DNA of 64,000 nucleotides from Roseomonas sp. AR75 (GCF_005222815.1 NZ_STGB01000005.1:1029184-1093183), one strand, 5' to 3'. Shown: positions 7,787 through 15,697, numbered from the stretch's first letter. A program made the numbers and translations. Notes: a model not told the origin generated them from the letters alone.

Positions 7787-8386
7787 TCAGGGAACGGTGA
7801 TCCCAACGGCACGCCAGGGGGTCACGTCGCTGTAGCCCTGCAGGATGGTGGGATCGCCGCCGACCAGCGCGCGCGCCTGCGTGTCGTAGTAGTAGATCCA
7901 GCGCACGCCGTAGCCGGGCCGCGCCGTGGTGTTGGTGTGCTCCATCACCAGCACGTTCCGCGGCTGACCCGCGATATCCATGGTCTGCTGGCCCATCACC
8001 CGCCAGGACGAGTTGAAATTGATCAGCCGGCCATCCGCGGTGCTCATCTCATAGAGGAAGTAGGTGTTGCTGCCGACTTCCAGCGGGAACAGCCGCGCCA
8101 TGCCGGCCCGCACCGTCCGCTGGTCCACCCAGGGCGAGGGTTCGAGATTGGCCAGGTAACCGGTGCTCTCACCCGTCGCGGGGTTCACCGCGATGCAGGT
8201 GAAGGGGTCGCTCGGCGACGCGCCGGTATACTGGAAGGTGCGGGCGGGCGTTTGCACGACCGTGCCGGGCGGCGGGCACTGGAAGCCGGGCGGCGCCGTG
8301 CCCGGCGTGGCGCCGGGACCGGTGGGCTGCGCGCAGCCGGCCAGCGCGGCCAGGGGCAGGGCCGCGATTGCGAGAAACCTACGCAT
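7787..8386 (-). CDS. Putative lipoprotein of unknown function
   Basis: A 199-residue exported protein. The N-terminus MRRFLAIAALPLAALAGCAQ is a lipoprotein signal peptide with lipobox LAGC, followed by a Pro/Gly-rich linker. The mature part (WVDQRTVRAGMARLFPLEVG, SWRVMGQQTMDIAGQPRNVL, GYGVRWIYYYDTQARALVGG) looks like a beta-rich periplasmic domain; I do not recognise the family. A GGAGG ribosome-binding site sits five bases before the ATG at 8386. It is on the minus strand within an otherwise rightward operon, so it splits the flavoprotein gene from the fumarase genes and may break their co-transcription. Confidence 0.75.
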   Translation of the reverse strand: MRRFLAIAALPLAALAGCAQPTGPGATPGTAPPGFQCPPPGTVVQTPARTFQYTGASPSDPFTCIAVNPATGESTGYLANLEPSPWVDQRTVRAGMARLFPLEVGSNTYFLYEMSTADGRLINFNSSWRVMGQQTMDIAGQPRNVLVMEHTNTTARPGYGVRWIYYYDTQARALVGGDPTILQGYSDVTPWRAVGITVP

Positions 8387-8427
8387 CTCATCCTCCCACG
8401 GGATTGCGATCGCAACGGAATGGCACA

Positions 8428-8631
8428 ATGACGCGACCGCGCAACCGGAATTGGCATCCGTTTTCGGCACTCGGGCAAGCCATCGGAGCCGTGGCGCCGG
8501 CCGTCTTGCTTGTCCTGGCGGCCGGAGCCGCGGCAGCGCAGCAGGCCCCCGCACCGCCCCCCGCAGAGCCGCCCCCCTCGCAGGAGGATTGCGGCTGCGG
8601 CGTGCCGGCCAATCCGCGCGGACCGAGGTGA
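8428..8631 (+). CDS. Small exported Pro/Ala-rich peptide, hypothetical
   Basis: A 67-residue product with a Sec-type signal peptide (hydrophobic core AVAPAVLLVLAAGAAAA, cleavage expected after AAAA-QQ) and a short mature part rich in Pro and Ala that ends EDCGCGVPANPRGPR with two closely spaced cysteines. It lies immediately upstream of the flavoprotein gene (five bases apart) and could be co-translated with it. No family is recognised. A lipoprotein-like or metal-binding periplasmic peptide is possible; coding status is plausible, not certain. Confidence 0.45.
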   Translation: MTRPRNRNWHPFSALGQAIGAVAPAVLLVLAAGAAAAQQAPAPPPAEPPPSQEDCGCGVPANPRGPR

Positions 8632-8636
8632 ATGCC

Positions 8637-10373
8637 ATGACCGCCGCCATCGCCAGACACACCACCGACATCCTTGTCCTGGGCTCCGGCGGCGCGGGCC
8701 TGCTCGGCGCGCTGCACGCCAAGGCTGCCGCGCCCGACCTCTCCGTCACCGTCGCGGTGAAGGGGCTGCTCGGGAAGTCGGGCTGCACGCGCATGGTGCA
8801 GGGCGGCTACAACGTGGCGCTCGCGCCGGAGGATTCGGCCGAGCGGCACTTCATGGACACGCTCGACGGGGGCAAGTGGCTCAACGACCAGGACCTGGCC
8901 TGGACGCTGGTGACGGTCGCGCAGCGGCGCATCCGCGAACTCGAGAACCGCTGGGGCTGCTTCTTCGACCGCAACCCGGACGGCACGATCCACCAGAAGG
9001 CCTTCGCCGGGCAGACCTTCGACCGCACCGTCCACAAGGGCGACCTGACGGGCATCGAGATCATCAACCGCCTGGCGGAGCAGACCTGGGCGCGCGGCAT
9101 CGACCGGCTGGAGGAGCATCGCGCCGTGGCGCTGCTGCCTTCGGCCGACGGCGCGCGGCTGGCGGGCGTGCTGATGGTGGATGTGCGCACGGGCGACCTG
9201 CGGCTGGTGCAGGCCAAGGCGGTGCTGCTGGCCACCGGCGGCGGGCCGACGATGTACACCTACCACACCCCCTCCGGCGACAAGTCCTGCGACGGGATGG
9301 CGATGGCGCTGCGGCTCGGCCTGGCGCTGCGCGACATGGAGATGGTGCAGTTCCACCCGACCGGCGTGCTGGCCGGGCCGGGCACGCGCATGACCGGCAC
9401 CATCATCGAGGAAGGGCTGCGCGGCGCCGGCGGCTACCTGCTGAACGGCGCCGGCGAGCGCTTCATGCACAACTACGATCCCCGCGGCGAACGGGCGACG
9501 CGCGACATCGTCTCGCGCGCGATGTACCGGGAGATGCTGGCGGGCCGCACCAACGAGCATGGCGGCCTCTACATCGAGATGGGGCATCTCGGCCCCGACC
9601 GCGTCCGGCGCGAGTTCAAGGGCATGGTCGAGCGCTGCGCGGACATGGGCTTCGACCTGGCCGGCGGGCGCGTGCCGGTCGTGCCCACCGCGCACTACAT
9701 GATGGGCGGCGTGGTGTTCCGGCCGGATGGCGCGACCGTCCTGCCCGGCCTCTTCGCCGCCGGGGAGGACACCGGCGGTGTGCATGGCGCGAACCGGCTG
9801 GGCGGCAACGGCGTGGCGAATTCCACGGTGTTCGGCGGCATCGCCGGGGACACCATGGCGCGCTGGGTGCCGCGCGAGGGCGCGTTCGAGGAACCCGATC
9901 CGGCGGCGCTGGAGGCGGCGCTGGCCCTGGTGAACGCGCCCTTCGGCAGGCCCGCGGCCTCGCTCTCGCCTATCCGGGACGCGCTGCACGGGCTGATGTG
10001 GCAGAAGGCGGGCATCCTGCGCGACGCGGCGGGTCTGGCGGAGGCGGCCTCGGGCCTCGATGCGCTGGAGGGCGAGTTGGACGCGGCGGGGGTGGGCGGC
10101 GCGCGCAGCTTCAACCTGGCCTGGCATGACTGGCTGAACCTGCGCTCCCTGCTGCTGGTCAGCCGCGCCATCGTCGCCGCCGCGTCGGCCCGCGCGGAAA
10201 GCCGCGGCGCGCATTGGCGCGAGGATTTTTCGCAGACCGCGCCTGAGGCGGAGGGGCTTTCCGCCACGCTCGCCAGCCTCGACGGCGAAGGGCGCGTCGC
10301 CATCGGCTGGCAGCCTGTCGCCTTCACCCGCGTGCGTCCTGGCGAAAGCCTGCTCGCCGCCGCCGCGGAATAG
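8637..10373 (+). CDS. Complex II-like flavoprotein (succinate dehydrogenase/fumarate reductase family)
   Basis: A 578-residue FAD enzyme, the catalytic subunit expected to pair with the subunits at 3610-5023. The N-terminal Rossmann motif is DILVLGSGGAGLLGALHA. Downstream are EMVQFHPTGVLAGPGT (substrate-site His), GTIIEEGLRGAGGYLLN, HYMMGGVVFRPD and GVHGANRLGGNGVANSTVFGG, whose Arg corresponds to the fumarate/succinate-binding Arg. In SdhA/FrdA the FAD is covalently attached to a His in an SHTxAAQGG motif. Here the aligned stretch is SGCTRMVQGGYN with Cys in that place, so FAD is probably bound non-covalently. The C-terminal region (NLRSLLLVSRAIVAAASARA, SRGAHWREDF) is typical of the family. 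The true substrate may be a dicarboxylate other than succinate (inference). Confidence 0.9.
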   Translation: MTAAIARHTTDILVLGSGGAGLLGALHAKAAAPDLSVTVAVKGLLGKSGCTRMVQGGYNVALAPEDSAERHFMDTLDGGKWLNDQDLAWTLVTVAQRRIRELENRWGCFFDRNPDGTIHQKAFAGQTFDRTVHKGDLTGIEIINRLAEQTWARGIDRLEEHRAVALLPSADGARLAGVLMVDVRTGDLRLVQAKAVLLATGGGPTMYTYHTPSGDKSCDGMAMALRLGLALRDMEMVQFHPTGVLAGPGTRMTGTIIEEGLRGAGGYLLNGAGERFMHNYDPRGERATRDIVSRAMYREMLAGRTNEHGGLYIEMGHLGPDRVRREFKGMVERCADMGFDLAGGRVPVVPTAHYMMGGVVFRPDGATVLPGLFAAGEDTGGVHGANRLGGNGVANSTVFGGIAGDTMARWVPREGAFEEPDPAALEAALALVNAPFGRPAASLSPIRDALHGLMWQKAGILRDAAGLAEAASGLDALEGELDAAGVGGARSFNLAWHDWLNLRSLLLVSRAIVAAASARAESRGAHWREDFSQTAPEAEGLSATLASLDGEGRVAIGWQPVAFTRVRPGESLLAAAAE

Positions 10374-10421
10374 CGCGCGGCGAGGCAACCCGGCGCGCCC
10401 GCCTTTCGTTCCTCCGCCGCT

Positions 10422-10443
10422 CCCGCGCGTCTTCGCGCGCGGG
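10422..10443 (+). terminator. GC-rich hairpin after the flavoprotein gene
   Basis: CCCGCGCG pairs perfectly with CGCGCGGG (8-bp stem, 6-base loop), 49 bases after the flavoprotein stop and before the DUF892 gene. No T-run follows, so it may stabilise the transcript end rather than act as a strict intrinsic terminator. Confidence 0.4.
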
Positions 10444-10466
10444 CAGACCCCGGAAAGGCCAGGACG

Positions 10467-11027
10467 ATGGACGAGATCGCGAAGCTGATGATCGATCAGC
10501 TCAAGGATGCCCACAGCGCCGAGAAGCAGGCGCTGCGCGGCATGGCGAAGATGCTGAAGAACGCCTCCTCCCAGGCGCTGAAGGACTGCATCCAGTCGCA
10601 TATCGCGCAGACCGAGAAGCAGGTGGAGCGCGTCGAGCAGGCCCTGGAAATGGTCGGCGGCAAGCCCGGCCGGAAGGTCTGCGAGGCGATGAAGGGCCTG
10701 ATCGAGGAGGCCCAGAACGAGATGTCGGAGAACGACAAGGGCCCGATAATGGACGTGCTGATCATCGCCGCGGCGCAGCGCATCGAGCATTACGAGATCG
10801 CCGCCTATGGCACGATGGTGACGCTCGCGAAGGCCGCCGGCGAGAACAAGCTGGCGGACCTGCTGGGCAAGACCCTCGCCGAGGAGAAGGACACCGACGG
10901 CAAGCTGAGCCAGGTGGCCGAATCCGAGGTGAACCCCGCCTTCATCAGCCACGCCCGCGGCGAGGATGAAGAGGACGAGGAGCCGGCGAACGAGAACCGC
11001 CGCGGTGGCCGCCGGCGCAGCGCTTGA
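10467..11027 (+). CDS. Ferritin-like DUF892 protein (YciE/YciF type)
   Basis: A 186-residue helical protein of the DUF892 family, a four-helix ferritin-like bundle linked to stress responses. It shows the typical opening MIDQLKDAHSAEKQALRGMA, then SHIAQTEKQVERVEQALEMV, DVLIIAAAQRIEHYEIAAYG and KTLAEEKDTDGKLSQVAES; the Glu/His residues at the helix centres are candidate di-metal ligands. The tail is highly charged (EDEEDEEPANENRRGGRRR). No signal peptide. It is a single-gene unit between the flavoprotein and chrA. The metal and cellular role are not established for the family. Confidence 0.9.
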   Translation: MDEIAKLMIDQLKDAHSAEKQALRGMAKMLKNASSQALKDCIQSHIAQTEKQVERVEQALEMVGGKPGRKVCEAMKGLIEEAQNEMSENDKGPIMDVLIIAAAQRIEHYEIAAYGTMVTLAKAAGENKLADLLGKTLAEEKDTDGKLSQVAESEVNPAFISHARGEDEEDEEPANENRRGGRRRSA

Positions 11028-11107
11028 CGGCACGGCCGCACCGGGCCGCCCTTCCCTGCGACACGCCGTGAGGCTAGGCAGGTCCTGCAACAGAAGCAGG
11101 CGCGCCG

Positions 11108-12448
11108 ATGGACACGCCGACGTCGCAGCGCGCCAGCCTGCCCACCTTCCGCGAGGCGGTGCGCGTCTGGCTGCGGATCGGCCTGCTGTCCTTCGGCGGG
11201 CCGGCGGCGCAGATCGCGCTGATGCACCGGGAGGTGGTGGAGGAGCGGCGCTGGGTCTCCGACGCGCGGTTCCTGCACGCGCTGAACTTCTGCATGCTGC
11301 TGCCGGGGCCGGAGGCGCAGCAGCTTGCCACCTATCTCGGCTGGCTGCTGCACGGGGTGAAGGGCGGGCTGGCGGCGGGGCTGCTGTTCATTCTGCCGGG
11401 CGTCGGCGTGATGCTGGTGCTGTCGGCGATCTATGCCGCCTTCGGCAGCGTGCCGCTGGTGGCCGCGCTGTTCTTCGGGCTGCAATGCGCCGTGCTGGTG
11501 GTGGTGCTGGAGGCGCTGCTGCGCATCGGCCGGCGCGCGCTGAAGGGCGCCTTGCCCTGGCTGCTGGCGCTGGCCGCCTTCGTGGCGCTGTTCGCCTTCG
11601 CCGTGCCCTTCCCGCTGGTGGTGCTGGCGGCGGCGCTGCTCGGCTTCGCCCTGCCGCATTCCTTCGCGGGCGGCGGGCATGGCGCGGCGAAGCAAGGCCC
11701 GCCGGCGCTGCTGGATGCTGTGCTCGCCGCCGACCCCGAACGGCCGGCCCGCATGGCGGGAGCGGCGAAGCGCGCGGGGCTGGTGGCGCTGGCGCTCTGG
11801 GCCTGGCCGGTGGCGCTGCTGGCGGGCACCGGCCTCTATGGCGACATCGCCTGGTTCTTCTCGAAGATGGCGGTGGTGACCTTCGGCGGCGCCTATGCCG
11901 TGCTGGCCTATGTCGCGCAGCAGGCGGTGGAGGGCTATGGCTGGTTGAGCGCCAAGGCCATGCTGGCGGGGCTTGGCCTCGCGGAAACCACGCCGGGTCC
12001 GCTGATCCTCGTGCTGCAATTCGTGGGCTTCCAGGCGGGCTGGCCCTCGGGCGGGCTGGCGGGCGGCGTGGCGGGGGCGCTGTTGACCGTCTGGGTGACC
12101 TTCGCGCCCTGCTTCGCCTGGATCTTCCTGGGCGCGCCTTTCGTCGAGCGTCTGCACGGCGCGCCGCGGCTGAAGGGCGCGCTGGCGGCAGTGACCGCGG
12201 CCGTCGTGGGGGTTATCGCCAACCTTGCGCTCTGGTTCGCGTTGCGCGTGCTGTTCACGCGGGTGGAGACGGTGTCGTTCGGGCCGATGCGCCTGGGGCT
12301 GCCGGACCCGGCCTCGCTGGTGCCGGATGCGATGGCGCTGACCGCGCTGGCCGTGGCGTGCCTGTTCGCGCTGCAACTTGGGCTGGTGCGGACCCTGGCC
12401 GCAACGGCGGTCGCCGGACTCATCGGCCGGGCCCTGACGGGGGGCTGA
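11108..12448 (+). CDS. chrA: Chromate transporter, CHR family (long, two-domain form)
   Basis: A 446-residue inner-membrane protein with two homologous CHR domains. The first begins RIGLLSFGGPAAQIALMHRE and has LLPGPEAQQLATYLGWLLHG; the second begins DIAWFFSKMAVVTFGGAYAV and has GLAETTPGPLILVLQFVGFQ. The FGGP and PGP signatures in each half are characteristic of ChrA, which expels chromate (or takes up sulfate-like anions in some members). About ten hydrophobic helices are visible. No chrB regulator is adjacent. The start ATG at 11108 precedes DTPTSQRASLPTF, a usual short cytoplasmic leader. Confidence 0.92.
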   Translation: MDTPTSQRASLPTFREAVRVWLRIGLLSFGGPAAQIALMHREVVEERRWVSDARFLHALNFCMLLPGPEAQQLATYLGWLLHGVKGGLAAGLLFILPGVGVMLVLSAIYAAFGSVPLVAALFFGLQCAVLVVVLEALLRIGRRALKGALPWLLALAAFVALFAFAVPFPLVVLAAALLGFALPHSFAGGGHGAAKQGPPALLDAVLAADPERPARMAGAAKRAGLVALALWAWPVALLAGTGLYGDIAWFFSKMAVVTFGGAYAVLAYVAQQAVEGYGWLSAKAMLAGLGLAETTPGPLILVLQFVGFQAGWPSGGLAGGVAGALLTVWVTFAPCFAWIFLGAPFVERLHGAPRLKGALAAVTAAVVGVIANLALWFALRVLFTRVETVSFGPMRLGLPDPASLVPDAMALTALAVACLFALQLGLVRTLAATAVAGLIGRALTGG

Positions 12449-12467
12449 GCCCGCGGAAGGAGACGAG

Positions 12468-13334
12468 ACGCTGCGCCGCGCCTGGAGCCTGATCAAGGAG
12501 ACGGTGAACGGCTACATCGCCGACGAGGCGATGACGCGCGGGGCGGCGATCGCCTGCTACACGATGTTCTCGATCGCCCCCCTGCTGGTGGTCGCAGCCG
12601 CCATCGCGGGGCTGGCGGTGACCGAGGAGGCGGTGTGGGAGGCGGTGTCAGGGCAGCTTCGCGCCCTGGTCGGGCAGCAGGGCGCCACCGCGATCCAGGC
12701 CATCGTCCGCGGCGTGGGCGAGGGGCCCGGCGGCAACGGCATCCCCGCCTTGGTCGGCGCGGGCATCCTGCTGCTCACCGCCAGCGGCGTCTTCGCGGAG
12801 ATCCAGGCGGCGCTGAACGCCATCTGGAAGGCCGAGCCCCGGGGCATGAGCGTTTCCTACCTCGTTCGCGCGCGGCTGCTGAGCATCGGGCTGGTGGCGG
12901 CGACGGGGTTCCTGCTGCTGGTCTCTCTCGTGGCCAGCGCGGCCCTGGCGGCGTTCCAGACCTGGGCGGGGCTCAAGATGCCGGTGCTGGCGCCGGCACT
13001 CGCCTGGGCCAATTTCGGCATCTCCTTCCTGCTGACCACGCTGCTGTTCGGCGCGATCTACAAGGTGCTGCCGGACCGGCAGCTGCGCTGGCGCGACGTG
13101 GCGATGGGCGCGCTCTGCACGGCCCTTCTCTTCAACATCGGCAAGGCGCTGATCGGCTGGTACATCGGCGGCAGCGGCCTGGCGCGCAGCTATGGCGCTG
13201 CGGGGGCGCTCGTGGTGGTGCTGCTGTGGGTGTACTATTCGGCGCAGGTGTTCCTGCTGGGGGCGGAGTTCACCCGCGCCTGGGCAGACCGTCGGCCGCG
13301 CGGCAGAGGGCGGCCGGTGGGCGGAAAGACCTGA
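12468..13334 (+). CDS. YihY/BrkB-family membrane protein, apparently with an ACG start
   Basis: An inner-membrane protein of the YihY (formerly BrkB, 'ribonuclease BN') family, about 288 residues with six hydrophobic helices; function unknown. Typical stretches are RGAAIACYTMFSIAPLLVVA, ALNAIWKAEPRG, ALLFNIGKALIGWYIGGSGL and SYGAAGALVVVLLWVYYSAQ followed by VFLLGAEFTRAWA. Homologues begin LRRAWSLIKETVN; in this frame the only codon with a well-placed ribosome-binding site (AAGGAG, five bases before) is ACG at 12468. The first ordinary start, GTG at 12504, would cut off 12 conserved residues and has its own AAGGAG only three bases away. Non-canonical initiation, a mutation of ATG, or a sequence error are alternatives. 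Confidence 0.8.
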   Translation, partial: TLRRAWSLIKETVNGYIADEAMTRGAAIACYTMFSIAPLLVVAAAIAGLAVTEEAVWEAVSGQLRALVGQQGATAIQAIVRGVGEGPGGNGIPALVGAGILLLTASGVFAEIQAALNAIWKAEPRGMSVSYLVRARLLSIGLVAATGFLLLVSLVASAALAAFQTWAGLKMPVLAPALAWANFGISFLLTTLLFGAIYKVLPDRQLRWRDVAMGALCTALLFNIGKALIGWYIGGSGLARSYGAAGALVVVLLWVYYSAQVFLLGAEFTRAWADRRPRGRGRPVGGKT

Positions 13335-13346
13335 GGCCCCGCCCGC

Positions 13347-13535
13347 TTACGGCGCCACGGGGCCGGCCATGTAGCCGCCGCCGAAGAAGACATAGAGCAG
13401 GAGCAGGATCAGCAGCAGCCCGAGGATGCCGCCGAAGCCGCCGCCGCCGTAGTAGCCGGACCGGTAGCCGTAGTAGCCGCCGCCGCCAAGCAGCAGGATC
13501 AGCAGCACGACGATCAGAAGCAGCATCATGTCCAT
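13347..13535 (-). CDS. Small Gly/Tyr-rich membrane protein, hypothetical
   Basis: A 62-residue protein with two hydrophobic segments (MMLLLIVVLLILLLG and GGILGLLLILLLLYVFFGG) separated by the glycine/tyrosine-rich loop GGGYYGYRSGYYGGGGFGG. A GGGAG ribosome-binding site lies three to four bases before the ATG; a second ATG two codons later is equally possible. The design resembles short stress- or envelope-associated hairpin proteins in alphaproteobacteria, but no named family is recognised. It is convergent with the YihY gene, whose stop is 12 bases away. Confidence 0.55.
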   Translation of the reverse strand: MDMMLLLIVVLLILLLGGGGYYGYRSGYYGGGGFGGILGLLLILLLLYVFFGGGYMAGPVAP

Positions 13536-13777
13536 GGACTCCCGTTGCGCAGGAAGCGCCAGGGACAGCCAGAAGGTTTCGTGTGCGCCGCCTCGATGCC
13601 GCGGAATTGCCACGGCCCGCTGGCGCTTGCCTTCGTGCCGGCCGCAGCCTATACGCCGCGCTCCCCGCGCCGTGGCCCATGGACATGCCCGGCCGGCCCA
13701 GCCCCCCCGCCGCATGGTGCGGCCCCTGCCCCAGGCAGGGCGCAAGGTGGGGGGCATGACCCCGACAGGAGGGCCAA

Positions 13778-13984
13778 ATGTCCAAGATGAAGACGAAGTC
13801 GAGCGTGAAGAAGCGCTTCCGACTCACCGCGACCGGGAAGGTCAAGGCCGGCGCCGGCAACAAGCGCCACATGCTGACGGCCAAGACCACCACCATGAAG
13901 CGCCAGAACCGCGGCATGTTCGTGATGGACAAGCAGGACGGCGACACGGTGAAGCAGTGGCTGCCCTACGGGCTGGATCGCTGA
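13778..13984 (+). CDS. rpmI: 50S ribosomal protein L35
   Basis: A 68-residue basic ribosomal protein. KMKTKSSVKKRFRLTATGKV is the L35 signature, followed by GAGNKRHMLTAKTTTMKRQN; the C-terminus continues GMFVMDKQDGDTVKQWLPYG, as in alphaproteobacterial forms. An AGGAGG ribosome-binding site precedes the ATG. It is followed after 17 bases by rplT, the conserved L35-L20 pair. The usual upstream infC is absent from this position. Confidence 0.97.
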   Translation: MSKMKTKSSVKKRFRLTATGKVKAGAGNKRHMLTAKTTTMKRQNRGMFVMDKQDGDTVKQWLPYGLDR

Positions 13985-14001
13985 GCGGAGGGGTCTGACC
14001 A

Positions 14002-14367
14002 ATGGCACGCGTCAAGCGGGGCGTCACGAAGCACGCCCGTCACAAGAAGGTCCTGAAGCTCGCGAAGGGCTATGTCGGCCGGTCGTCCACCGCCTACCGC
14101 CCCGCGCTGGAGCGGGTCGAGAAGGCGCTGCAATACGCCTATCGCGACCGCCGCAACAAGAAGCGCGAGTTCCGGGGACTGTGGATCCAGCGGATCAACG
14201 CGGCCGTGCGCGAGCACGGGCTGACCTATTCCCGCTTCATCGCAGGGCTGAAGGCGGCCGGCGTGGAGATGGACCGCAAGGTCCTCGCCACCATCGCCTA
14301 TGACGACGCGGCGTCGTTTACCGCCATCGTCGAGAAGGCGAAGGGCGCCCTCCCCGCGCAGGCCTGA
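14002..14367 (+). CDS. rplT: 50S ribosomal protein L20
   Basis: A 121-residue protein needed early in 50S assembly, binding 23S rRNA. The start MARVKRGVTKHARHKKVLKL and the stretch GYVGRSSTAYRPALERVEKA are invariant features; RDRRNKKREFRGLWIQRINA follows. Length fits the family. It lies in the rpmI-rplT-pheS-pheT order, the widespread arrangement. In other bacteria L20 represses its own operon by binding the leader mRNA; such a leader could lie in the 240 bases before rpmI, but no structure was established here. Confidence 0.97.
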   Translation: MARVKRGVTKHARHKKVLKLAKGYVGRSSTAYRPALERVEKALQYAYRDRRNKKREFRGLWIQRINAAVREHGLTYSRFIAGLKAAGVEMDRKVLATIAYDDAASFTAIVEKAKGALPAQA

Positions 14368-14401
14368 TCCCTTCCCGGGATCGGCTGTTTCGAACAGATG
14401 G

Positions 14402-14430
14402 AGGGCCGTCCCCGGCGAGGGGGCGGCCCT
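14402..14430 (+). terminator. Strong hairpin between rplT and pheS
   Basis: A 12-bp stem (AGGGCCGTCCCC with GGGGGCGGCCCT, one G-T pair) closes a 5-base loop, 35 bases after rplT. It is followed by TCGCG rather than a T-run. It may act as a partial terminator that lowers pheST expression relative to the ribosomal genes, or as a remnant of a pheST attenuator; no leader peptide rich in Phe was seen. Confidence 0.5.
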
Positions 14431-14450
14431 TCGCGTATCCGGAGCCGACG

Positions 14451-15536
14451 ATGTCAGACGATCTTGCGGCGCTGCGCAGTGAGACCGAGCAGGCGCTCGC
14501 CAACGCCGCCGATTTGCGCGCGCTGGACGCGGTGCGGGTGGCCGTGATGGGCAAGTCCGGCAGCCTTTCCGGCCTGCTCAAGGGGCTGGGGCAGGTGCCG
14601 GCCGAGCAACGCAAGGACCGCGGCGCGGCGCTGAACCGCCTGAAGGGCGAGATCGAGGCGCTGCTGGACGCGCGACGGACCGCGCTGGAAGCGGCGGAAC
14701 TGGAGGCGAAGCTGAAGGCGGAGCGGGTGGACGTGTCCCTCCCCGCGAGGCCTTTCGCGCCCGGCACGGCTTCCGATGGCGGCATCCATCCGATCAGCCG
14801 CACCATCGAGGAGCTGACGGCGATCTTCGGCGCCATGGGTTTTCGGGTGGTGGAAGGCCCGGACATCGAGAGCGACTGGCACAATTTCGGCGCGCTCAAC
14901 ATCCCGGACCACCATCCGGCGCGGCAGGACCACGACACCTTCTACATGCCCGGCACCGACCCGAACGGGCATCGGCGCGTGCTGCGGACGCAGACCTCGC
15001 CGCTCCAGATCCGCACCATGCTGGCCGAGGAACCGCCGATCCGCATCATCGCGCCCGGCCGCACCTATCGCGCCGACCACGACGCGACGCACAGCCCGAT
15101 GTTCCACCAGGTGGAGGGCCTGGTGATCGACCGCGCGATCACGCTCGGGCATCTCAAGGGCTGCCTGATCGATTTCCTGCGGGCGTTCTTCGGCATCAGC
15201 GACCTGCCGGTGCGGTTCCGGTCGTCGTACTTCCCGTTCACCGAGCCCTCGATGGAGGTGGATATCGGGTGGAACCGGAAGACCGGCGAACTGGGCGGCG
15301 GCGGCGATTGGCTGGAGATTCTCGGCAGCGGGATGGTGCATCCGAAGGTGCTGGCGAATTGCGGGCTCGATCCGCGGGAATGGCAGGGATTTGCGTTCGG
15401 GATGGGGATCGAGCGCATCACCATGCTGAAGCACGGCATGCCGGATCTGCGGCCGTTCTACGAATGCGACCTGCGCTGGTTGAAGCATTACGCGGCGGAT
15501 CCGCTGGCGCCGGCGATGCTGCATGAGGGGGTGTGA
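14451..15536 (+). CDS. pheS: Phenylalanyl-tRNA synthetase alpha subunit
   Basis: The 361-residue catalytic subunit, a class II aminoacyl-tRNA synthetase that charges tRNA-Phe. The N-terminal coiled coil (about residues 1-100) binds tRNA. The catalytic core shows GFRVVEGPDIESDWHNFGAL (motif 1 region), RTQTSPLQIRTM, GRTYRADHDATHSPMFHQVE (motif 2), RFRSSYFPFTEPSMEVDIGW and GFAFGMGIERITMLKHGMPD (motif 3). Works as an alpha2-beta2 tetramer with PheT. A ribosome-binding site GGAG lies nine bases before the ATG. The spacing to pheT (161 bases) is filled by an inverted-repeat array. Confidence 0.97.
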   Translation: MSDDLAALRSETEQALANAADLRALDAVRVAVMGKSGSLSGLLKGLGQVPAEQRKDRGAALNRLKGEIEALLDARRTALEAAELEAKLKAERVDVSLPARPFAPGTASDGGIHPISRTIEELTAIFGAMGFRVVEGPDIESDWHNFGALNIPDHHPARQDHDTFYMPGTDPNGHRRVLRTQTSPLQIRTMLAEEPPIRIIAPGRTYRADHDATHSPMFHQVEGLVIDRAITLGHLKGCLIDFLRAFFGISDLPVRFRSSYFPFTEPSMEVDIGWNRKTGELGGGGDWLEILGSGMVHPKVLANCGLDPREWQGFAFGMGIERITMLKHGMPDLRPFYECDLRWLKHYAADPLAPAMLHEGV

Positions 15537-15559
15537 GATGGTCGGCATGGTCGGTCGCG

Positions 15560-15654
15560 CCCCCACCCCGACCCTCCCCCGCACGCGGGGGAGGGAGTGC
15601 CAGTTGCGCGACCTGCCCCCTCCCCCGCCAAGCGGGGGAGGGTTGGGGTGGGGG
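15560..15654. repeat. Nested palindromic repeat pair between pheS and pheT
   Basis: Two hairpins with the same core (CCCTCCCCCGC, 2-3 base loop, GCGGGGGAGGG) lie at 15572-15595 and 15618-15642. They are flanked by an outer inverted repeat, CCCCCACCCC (15560-15569) and GGGGTGGGGG (15645-15654), so the whole is a head-to-head pair of one REP-like unit. The same core occurs at 24835-24861. Such units are dispersed intergenic repeats in GC-rich alphaproteobacteria; a role in mRNA stability or partial termination inside pheST is possible. Confidence 0.8.
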
Positions 15655-15697
15655 CACGGCTGGCCTGCCCATGCTCAGTGCCTGAAGGCCTAGCCCG

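Noticed and set aside
8388..11090. A 900-codon open frame on the minus strand
   Set aside because: Complete shadow of the flavoprotein and DUF892 genes; composition is Arg/His/Gly-rich with no domain, as expected for antisense frames in high-GC DNA.
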